From: Flectobacillus sp.
GTDB taxonomy: Bacteria > Bacteroidota > Bacteroidia > Cytophagales > Spirosomataceae
Assembly: GCA_029865665.1 (NCBI GenBank)
Contig: JARXAV010000310.1
Coordinates: 1-5,931 of the forward strand
Length of the DNA: 5,931 nucleotides
Reading direction: 5' to 3'
Position 1 is the first letter of the stretch. The number at the start of each line of letters is the position of its first letter. Shown piece by piece: positions 1 through 4,776 of the stretch. Both the position numbers and the translations under genes were made by a program. The notes below the pieces were generated by a model that saw only the letters and a list, made by a program, of their open reading frames with translations, was not told where the DNA came from and ran no database searches.

Positions 1-4
1 TTAA

Positions 5-14
5 AACTCAAAAT
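5..14. repeat. Left copy of 10-bp flanking direct repeat
   Basis: The sequence aactcaaaat recurs exactly at 233-242, just outside the other end of the hairpin-rich element. The match stops on both sides, as expected of a target-site duplication. The sequence is AT-rich, so chance recurrence cannot be excluded. Confidence 0.45.
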
Positions 15-19
15 TATGG

Positions 20-35
20 GTGTACGAAAGATTGA
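20..35 (+). repeat. Left terminal inverted repeat of the element
   Basis: The sequence gtgtacgaaagattga is the reverse complement of 213-228 except for one base. If a 2-base bulge is allowed, pairing continues inward (gaaac on the left, gtttc on the right), giving ends of about 20 bp. Confidence 0.6.
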
Positions 36-77
36 AACCCAGCATTCTATGACAAATTTGGTAAAATTCTTTTTTGA

Positions 78-97
78 CGATGGGCTAACACCCATCG
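78..97. repeat. Hairpin 1 of the element
   Basis: The arms cgatggg (78-84) and cccatcg (91-97) pair perfectly over 7 bp around a 6-base loop. For transcripts from the minus strand the stem is followed by an A-run, not a U-run, so it does not look like an intrinsic terminator for the upstream operon. Confidence 0.6.
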
Positions 98-107
98 CTA
101 AGATATA

Positions 108-154
108 TCGCCCTTTCAGGGCTAAGACAGTACATTTTAGCCCTGAAAGGGCGA
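108..154. repeat. Hairpin 2: 18-bp perfect inverted repeat
   Basis: The arms at 108-125 (tcgccctttcagggctaa) and 137-154 are perfect reverse complements around an 11-base loop. Each arm is also a small palindrome by itself: gccct pairs with agggc around three bases. The RNA or single-stranded DNA could therefore form either one long stem or two short ones. No U-run follows on either strand, which argues against a simple terminator. Confidence 0.75.
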
Positions 155-164
155 CATAACTAAG

Positions 165-183
165 CCTAGGGTGAAGCCCTAGG
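165..183. repeat. Hairpin 3 of the element
   Basis: The arms cctaggg (165-171) and ccctagg (177-183) pair over 7 bp around a 5-base loop. This is the first GC-rich stem met by transcription leaving the glycosyltransferase gene. The bases after it on that strand are cttagttatg, without the U-tract of an intrinsic terminator. Confidence 0.6.
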
Positions 184-212
184 TCTCGAAATTTAAATTT
201 CCCAAACGTTTC

Positions 213-228
213 TCAATCCTTCGTACAC
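213..228 (-). repeat. Right terminal inverted repeat of the element
   Basis: The sequence tcaatccttcgtacac pairs with 20-35 with a single mismatch at position 219. With its partner it brackets all the hairpins, which is the main reason to treat the whole stretch as one unit. Confidence 0.6.
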
Positions 229-232
229 TACT

Positions 233-242
233 AACTCAAAAT
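233..242. repeat. Right copy of 10-bp flanking direct repeat
   Basis: Exact copy of the aactcaaaat at 5-14. It lies 4 bp outside the right terminal inverted repeat and about 20 bp from the glycosyltransferase stop codon, so the proposed insertion sits immediately downstream of that gene without disrupting it. Confidence 0.45.
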
Positions 243-261
243 CTTATATTTTCACTTTTCC

Positions 262-2628
262 TTACACCACGTTTAAATACAAATCAATCATGGGTGATTT
301 GTTTACTTTGGAGGTATGATGTGTTTTTTCGATGGCTAATCTTGCCATTAAGTAACTCACCGTTGACTCTGCTCCCTGATTCAAATTGATGTAGGTATCC
401 TCCAGACCATCGTAACACCCACCAGTACAGGGATTATAGACGATTTGATGAAGGTGATTTTTGCCTAAAAACCATTCAAATGCCATGTTCATTTTGGCTA
501 GATAATCTTCTTCTGGAAAAACAGTAGCGAATTTTTCTAGGGCCAAAATCGTGTAAGAAATATCTATTGCTTGCTCTCCTCCTATTACATTAAAATCAGG
601 TTCTTCGTCTTTAAAAGCCCATCCTTTGTTGGAAATAACTTTAATTTGCGTATCGGTGAATATCTTCGACAACAAGAAATCAAATGCTGATTTTGCGATT
701 TCTAAATAAATAAAATCGCTTGTGTTCAACCATGCACACAAAAGGGCTTCGGGGATAATGCTATTCCCGTAGGTTAAATAACTCTCGAACCACTCCCAAT
801 CTACTTCGGCTTCGTGCTTAAACATCTGAACTAATCGGTTGGATAATTCAATGAGTAAATCTTGGTTTGCCTCCGAACTTTTGTGCAAGCCAGCATAATA
901 CAAGCCTTTGATAATGAAGGCCATCGCTCGTGTTGAACTGATGCGTGTGATGCCTAGTAAAGCGGGATTAAAAACACGTTCAGCCTTTTCAATTAAGTGA
1001 GCTGGAAGGATGTCTGCCATCGAAATTAAGAAGCCCAAAGCCCAGATAGCTCTGCCGTTAGAATCTTCTAGGTTTGTTTCAAAATTTTGCTCCGTAAAGA
1101 CCTGATGATCATTTACATAGTTCAAGAAATATTCTTCTTCTTTTTGATAACAAAACTGGATAAAATTGAGGTAGATTTCAATGTATTCTAAGTCAACTTG
1201 ACTCTGAGTTAATTCATAATGTTGACACATGGCCACCATTGCACGGGCATTATCGTCGAGCGTAAAGCCTGAATTAATGTCTGGTTGATTGATGATTGAA
1301 AACTGAATCATCGCAACGTCGGTTGTCAGGCGATAGAAATGTTCTAGGTTAATCGGTGGAATTTTGAAGTCTAGCGAAAGTCTTCCGTGCATCAACTTTT
1401 TGAATAGTTGTGCATGAGCAATAGCCGAATTTTCCCAGGCAGTAGGAGCTATTTTATGAAGTCCTTTCGAGCTAATTTTTGCTCTCAATTGTTCATCTTT
1501 CAATAACTTTTTGACCTCAACTGCCAGTTGCTGTGAGTTGAAAAACTCCACAATGATTCCCGCTCCATCTTCTAATACTTCTTGAGCATGAGGAATGGGC
1601 GTAGAGACAATGGCACATCCACAACTAATGGCATAAGAGAACGTACCACTCACCGCTTGATTGGGGTCAATTGAGGTAAACAGGTAAATATCAGTTAGTT
1701 GTAAAATATCTAATAGGATAGGAAGCGGTAAAAACTCATTGATGAATTTAACATTTTCGGTCAAACCCAAGGTATCAATAATTACCTTTAAGCTATCACG
1801 ATAAGCCTCTCCTTCTTCTTTCAAGACAGTTGGATGCGTTTTCCCGATAATCAGAAAGAGTACTTCTGGATTTTTTTTGATGATACTAGGCATTGCGTTC
1901 AAGGTCATTTCGATGCCCTTTCCAGAACTCAATAGCCCAAAAGTTGACAAAATTCTTCGGTTATTCAATCCATACTTTTCTCTTAAATCCACTTTATCTG
2001 CATGAGAAACGAGGTGTGTTCCATGCGGAATAACGGTGATTTTTTTAGCGTCAATATGGTAATTTGTTCGTAGAATATCGGCGGCGGCATGAGTCATAAC
2101 CACAATAGAATCGCATAGTTCTACCATCTGCATTACTTTAGATTTGAGAACTCGATCTGGATTGGGCAATACCGTATGAAAAACAATGCTAATGGGCTTC
2201 ATGATGATACTCAAAAGCTGAATAAAATCATCCATTTTATCTTTAAACAAGCCAAATTCGTGCTGAATCATCACGGCTTGCGTTTTGGGGTCTTCGTTGA
2301 TGCTTTCCGCTAAACGTACAAATGATTTTCGGTGATTGACGTTCAAACAACTTGTCACTTGACTTGAGTAATTGTATGTCTCTTCTTCCGACTCGATTGC
2401 ACATACTTTTATGGCAAATGTCCCCTTAAATTTATTTTCCAAAGCCGTAATTAGGTCTTGCGAATAGGTGGCAATACCGCATTCTCTAGGAGGAAATGAC
2501 GTTATAAATAAAATTTCTGGAATAGATTCTTGAGCAAGAGGATTACTGATGCGTCGCCCAATACTGCTATTTTGCAGTGCGGTGTCAAACATACGACGAC
2601 TAGGGTAATGGGTTGTGAAGTTGCTCAT
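262..2628 (-). CDS. GT4-type glycosyltransferase fused to a C-terminal alpha/alpha-toroid-like domain
   Basis: This 788-residue, probably cytoplasmic protein should transfer a sugar from a nucleotide-sugar donor. Residues about 37-415 form a GT-B fold of GT4 type: FPPRECGIATYS (45-56) is the N-lobe acceptor-side motif, then IQHEFG (121-126), PHGT (201-204), a donor-site loop GLLSSGKG (231-238) and the C-lobe stretch SGTFSYAISCG (327-337). The usual EX7E pair of GT4 enzymes appears replaced (about Gln324 and Tyr332), a variant I associate with a subgroup carrying SGT-[LF]-x-YA. Residues about 428-770 are helical with recurring acidic motifs (TLDDNAR 456-462, NGRAIWALG 524-532, GGEQAIDISY 683-692, NQGAEST 750-756), resembling an alpha/alpha toroid; its activity is unknown. 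The gene overlaps the upstream GH130 gene by 29 bp. The start at 2628 is preferred, but Met13 (ATG at 2592) lies 7 bp after the GH130 stop and is a real alternative. Donor and acceptor are not predictable here. Confidence 0.88.
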   Translation of the reverse strand: MSNFTTHYPSRRMFDTALQNSSIGRRISNPLAQESIPEILFITSFPPRECGIATYSQDLITALENKFKGTFAIKVCAIESEEETYNYSSQVTSCLNVNHRKSFVRLAESINEDPKTQAVMIQHEFGLFKDKMDDFIQLLSIIMKPISIVFHTVLPNPDRVLKSKVMQMVELCDSIVVMTHAAADILRTNYHIDAKKITVIPHGTHLVSHADKVDLREKYGLNNRRILSTFGLLSSGKGIEMTLNAMPSIIKKNPEVLFLIIGKTHPTVLKEEGEAYRDSLKVIIDTLGLTENVKFINEFLPLPILLDILQLTDIYLFTSIDPNQAVSGTFSYAISCGCAIVSTPIPHAQEVLEDGAGIIVEFFNSQQLAVEVKKLLKDEQLRAKISSKGLHKIAPTAWENSAIAHAQLFKKLMHGRLSLDFKIPPINLEHFYRLTTDVAMIQFSIINQPDINSGFTLDDNARAMVAMCQHYELTQSQVDLEYIEIYLNFIQFCYQKEEEYFLNYVNDHQVFTEQNFETNLEDSNGRAIWALGFLISMADILPAHLIEKAERVFNPALLGITRISSTRAMAFIIKGLYYAGLHKSSEANQDLLIELSNRLVQMFKHEAEVDWEWFESYLTYGNSIIPEALLCAWLNTSDFIYLEIAKSAFDFLLSKIFTDTQIKVISNKGWAFKDEEPDFNVIGGEQAIDISYTILALEKFATVFPEEDYLAKMNMAFEWFLGKNHLHQIVYNPCTGGCYDGLEDTYINLNQGAESTVSYLMARLAIEKTHHTSKVNKSPMIDLYLNVV

Positions 2629-3667
2629 TTGAAGGTTCTTTTAAATTGTTTAACAATTCCTGTAGTAATTCCGACAAGCACACAGAAGCGAGTGCAATGC
2701 GTTCGTCAGCAGCTCCATAGTAAATATACAGGGTGTCTTTGACGGTAATAGCTCCTGTTGGAAAACAGACGTTATTTACTTCCCCCTTCAATTCCCAAGG
2801 TTCTTCTGGGTAGAATAATGGATAGGGCAAGCGTGCGAGTTCTTTTTGTGGATTTTCTAAATCTAGTAAGGCTGCACAGGCAGAATAAACATAGCCTTCA
2901 ACGGTGTCATGAACCCCATGATAGATTAAAAGCCAGCCGTGTTCTGTTTCTATTGGAGGGCAACCACCGCCTATATAATTGACTTCAAAGTCCATTTTGG
3001 GAGAAAGTACAATGTTCTCCTCGAAATGATAAAAATAATTTAGCCAAAATTCATTCGTAAGTTCTGCCAATTCATTGATACAGACGATTTGAATATCGGG
3101 CTTAATACGGTGTAAAAAATGTAATTTTCCTTGAATTCTTCTCGGAAAAAAAATCACATTCTTATCCCAAATGAACATGGTTTTTCCTTTCTTTTCAGGA
3201 ATTCCCCCGTTGTCATTATACCGACGATATTTCTCATTCAAAGCATTCTTCGACCCTGCTAAACGGCTAAATTCCTTATAAATAAGTTGTGGGACAATCA
3301 CTCCTTGCCGTTCCCAAATCAGTAAATCCTTTGAGGTAGATAATACTCCTAGGGCATTTACTCCGTCATAAGCCGTATAAGTCAGGTAATATAAATCGTC
3401 AATTTTAACGATTCTTGGATCTTCAACGCCGTGCATTTCATAGTCCAATTGTGGAAACAATGCAGGGGTATCGAAACGTTCTACAACCGACTGTGCATCA
3501 TCCAACGTGCAGTAGCCTATGCTGGAGTAATTACCCTTGCTAACTGCTCTGTAAAAAAGGTGAATACAGTCGCCTACTTTGATCACAGCAGGGTTTAAAA
3601 CCCCTTCATTTTCAAAACCAAGACTCGTTTTGGTAAGAATAACGCCTTCTTTGATAACCTTTACCAT
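2600..3667 (-). CDS. GH130 family beta-mannoside phosphorylase or hydrolase
   Basis: This 355-residue protein without a signal peptide is a five-bladed beta-propeller enzyme of family GH130. That family mostly phosphorolyses beta-mannosides to mannose 1-phosphate, with some members hydrolysing beta-1,2-mannosides. Family marks in order are NPAVI (25-29), LFYRAV (37-42), GVEDPRI (80-86, where Asp83 is the likely general acid), FFPRRIQGKLHFLHR (173-187), GGCPPIETEHGWLLIYHG (234-251), CFPTGA (301-306) and YYGAADERIALA (316-327). Several basic residues (Arg40, Lys169, Arg176, Arg177, His186, Arg187) could serve a phosphate site, which leans toward a phosphorylase, but the linkage is unknown. Length is normal for the family. 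It starts 27 bp after the small lysine-rich gene and its end overlaps the glycosyltransferase gene, so the two enzymes are probably co-expressed and translationally coupled. Some databases label such proteins 'pesticidal protein Cry7Aa', which is misleading. Confidence 0.9.
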   Translation of the reverse strand: MVKVIKEGVILTKTSLGFENEGVLNPAVIKVGDCIHLFYRAVSKGNYSSIGYCTLDDAQSVVERFDTPALFPQLDYEMHGVEDPRIVKIDDLYYLTYTAYDGVNALGVLSTSKDLLIWERQGVIVPQLIYKEFSRLAGSKNALNEKYRRYNDNGGIPEKKGKTMFIWDKNVIFFPRRIQGKLHFLHRIKPDIQIVCINELAELTNEFWLNYFYHFEENIVLSPKMDFEVNYIGGGCPPIETEHGWLLIYHGVHDTVEGYVYSACAALLDLENPQKELARLPYPLFYPEEPWELKGEVNNVCFPTGAITVKDTLYIYYGAADERIALASVCLSELLQELLNNLKEPSNEQLHNPLP

Positions 3668-3694
3668 ACTGATAGGTGCTTTTTTAGCGATAAT

Positions 3695-3811
3695 TTATGC
3701 TTCGTGACTTTTGGCATCTCGTTTAGTGGCCTTATCGGCTCGCTTTTCTTTGAGACTTTTTACAGGTGCTTTTTTACCTGATTTTTCAGAGGACTCTTTT
3801 TCTTTTGACAT
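3695..3811 (-). CDS. Small lysine-rich protein, 38 residues
   Basis: An ATG at 3811-3809 opens a 38-codon frame ending in TAA at 3697-3695. The protein begins MSKEKESSEKSGKKAPVKSL and ends KRDAKSHEA. It has 11 Lys and 2 Arg against 7 acidic residues, no cysteine, no aromatic residue and no hydrophobic segment, so it should be soluble, basic and partly disordered, with a possible helix from residue 18 onward. The start lies 19 bp after the universal stress protein stop and the end 27 bp before the GH130 start. It therefore fills an otherwise unexplained 163-bp gap in the operon. No Shine-Dalgarno sequence is visible, as for its neighbours. I believe similar KSLKEKR-containing small proteins occur in other Bacteroidota, but I cannot confirm it. 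Function is unknown; nucleic-acid or ribosome binding is a guess from charge. Chance is the alternative, since A-rich sequence readily yields lysine codons. Confidence 0.68.
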   Translation of the reverse strand: MSKEKESSEKSGKKAPVKSLKEKRADKATKRDAKSHEA

Positions 3812-3830
3812 GAGGCAATGGATTTAAAAC

Positions 3831-4673
3831 TTATTTTTTGAACGTAAGCAAGGGCAATCTCGCTCCAAACACAAAGTGATTCGTCACACTTGGTTCAAAT
3901 AGTCGATTTAACAAGGACTGTTCGTGTATTTCTAAGGCTAACACATCGGGTTTTGAATCGCTGAGGTAACTTTCTAAAGCTCCAATAAGGTCGTCGTCGT
4001 TCCGATCAATGTTGTGAATATAGACCTCACGACTTTGGAAGTTTTCTTTCATGCTATTGACCGTCGCTCTGATTTGTCGATGCGAATCCATATCTAAAAA
4101 TTCATTGATGTGAATGACCTGACAATAGGATCCAAGCGGTTCTACAACGTCCAATACTTTTTGAACAGCGAAGACTTCATCTTCCTCAAAATCAGTAAAA
4201 TATACCACTTTGTCTGGACAATTAATCTCACAATCGGAAGGAATAATCCAAACGGGACAATCGGCGTTTTTCATCACACTTTGAGCATTCGTACCCAGCC
4301 ATCTGTCTAGGATATTGCTTGCCCCTTTTGTTCCCATCACAATCATGTCGGCATGAATGGAATTGGCTACTTCCACAATTTTAGCGGGAGCTTCGCCATA
4401 TTCAATTTTTTCCGAAACACTATCGGGAGCCAGTTCAGCATTGTGTATCAATGCCTTTACAAACTGTCCTAATTGAACATCGCCACTTTTTTTACTAATA
4501 TCTTCAAAATTAAGGATGTCATAAGGAACTTGAAATTCCGTTGTTATCGGGATAGCGTAAGTATGCAACACGACAATATTTGCATCTAATCGTTTGGCAA
4601 GCATTCCTGCATAACGAGCAGCGTGTGTTGAATTATCACTAAAATCAGTCGGAAAAAGAATTGTTTTTTTCAT
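3831..4673 (-). CDS. Tandem universal stress protein (UspA family)
   Basis: This 280-residue cytoplasmic protein has two Usp domains in tandem. Domain 1 (about 1-146) opens with KKTILFPTDFS (2-12), including the nucleotide-contacting Asp10. It carries GTKGASNILDRWLGT (114-128), which fits the G-x2-G-x9-G-(S/T) ATP-binding signature exactly, followed by ADCPVWIIP. Domain 2 (about 154-280) starts KVVYFTDF and ends with a matching beta strand, but the corresponding loop (EIHEQSLLNRLFEPSVTNHF) lacks the glycines, so it probably does not bind ATP. Such one-active, one-degenerate tandems are common in Bacteroidota. The start follows an AT-rich leader without a Shine-Dalgarno sequence. It is the first gene of the likely operon with the small protein, GH130 and glycosyltransferase genes, suggesting that the sugar enzymes are expressed under starvation, low oxygen or a similar stress. 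Which stress is not readable from the sequence. Confidence 0.92.
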   Translation of the reverse strand: MKKTILFPTDFSDNSTHAARYAGMLAKRLDANIVVLHTYAIPITTEFQVPYDILNFEDISKKSGDVQLGQFVKALIHNAELAPDSVSEKIEYGEAPAKIVEVANSIHADMIVMGTKGASNILDRWLGTNAQSVMKNADCPVWIIPSDCEINCPDKVVYFTDFEEDEVFAVQKVLDVVEPLGSYCQVIHINEFLDMDSHRQIRATVNSMKENFQSREVYIHNIDRNDDDLIGALESYLSDSKPDVLALEIHEQSLLNRLFEPSVTNHFVFGARLPLLTFKK

Positions 4674-4776
4674 AATTGAAAATTATTAATTGTTCATTAT
4701 CAAGGTATAAAGGTGCTTAGAATAGCTAAAAATTGTGTTACACAATTTGGATTTTGACTTACAGGATTCACACATT
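4674..4776 (-). promoter_or_regulatory. Likely promoter region of the stress/glycan operon
   Basis: This is the only sizeable gap upstream of the four-gene minus-strand cluster, so the promoter should lie here. I see no convincing full match to the Bacteroidota promoter pattern (TAnnTTTG at -7 with TTG near -33). The closest piece is the weak TATACCTTG read on the minus strand around 4700-4708. The region is AT-rich and contains the dyad at 4730-4748. Assignment rests on position more than on motif. Confidence 0.35.
4730..4748. promoter_or_regulatory. 19-bp dyad between transpeptidase and stress gene
   Basis: The sequence aaattgtgttacacaattt is a perfect dyad centred on 4739 (9 bp per arm). 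It lies 28 bp after the transpeptidase stop and 56 bp before the stress-protein start. As minus-strand RNA it forms an 8-bp stem with a 3-base loop, and the bases leaving it give a run of five U. It could be a weak, AT-rich intrinsic terminator for the transpeptidase gene. Its symmetry and position also suit an operator for the stress operon. The core does not have the spacing of a classical CRP or FNR site. Confidence 0.45.

Larger units (their letters stand above)
15..232. mobile_element. MITE-like hairpin-rich intergenic element
   Basis: This non-coding stretch has the layout of a small non-autonomous insertion. Imperfect terminal inverted repeats lie at 20-35 and 213-228 (15 of 16 bases pair). 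Inside are three GC-rich hairpins at 78-97, 108-154 and 165-183, and a perfect 14-bp AT palindrome at 188-201. A 10-bp direct repeat, aactcaaaat, lies just outside at 5-14 and 233-242 and could be a target-site duplication. No open reading frame of note is present, so any transposition would need an enzyme from elsewhere. The element follows the glycosyltransferase stop codon closely and may shape or protect the 3' end of that transcript, as REP-like repeats do in other bacteria. I recall similar hairpin strings between genes in many Bacteroidota genomes, but the mobile nature here is inferred from structure only. Confidence 0.55.

Noticed and set aside
78..183. CRISPR array
   Set aside because: The repeated units are inverted, differ from one another and have no regular spacers. 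They form hairpins, not direct repeats.
78..183. Classical intrinsic terminator for the operon
   Set aside because: The stems are GC-rich, but none is followed by a U-run on the minus strand, the strand that would be transcribed. They may still stabilise or define the 3' end.
2530..2742. Plus-strand 70-codon open frame
   Set aside because: It lies wholly opposite the GH130 and glycosyltransferase genes, shows no recognisable domain, and the opposing genes have clear family motifs across it. Other plus-strand frames at 2758-2982, 4110-4310 and 5321-5521 are rejected for the same reason.
2600..3667. A 'pesticidal protein Cry7Aa' label for the GH130 gene
   Set aside because: Some database entries for GH130-like proteins carry this name, but the motifs (EDPRI, GGCPPI, YYGAAD) are those of the five-bladed propeller glycoside enzymes. 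Nothing resembles an insecticidal Cry toxin.
4730..4748. CRP or FNR binding site
   Set aside because: The half-sites TGTG and CACA are only 3 bp apart, not the 6 bp (CRP-type) or 4 bp (FNR-type) spacing, so the assignment to a known regulator is not supported.
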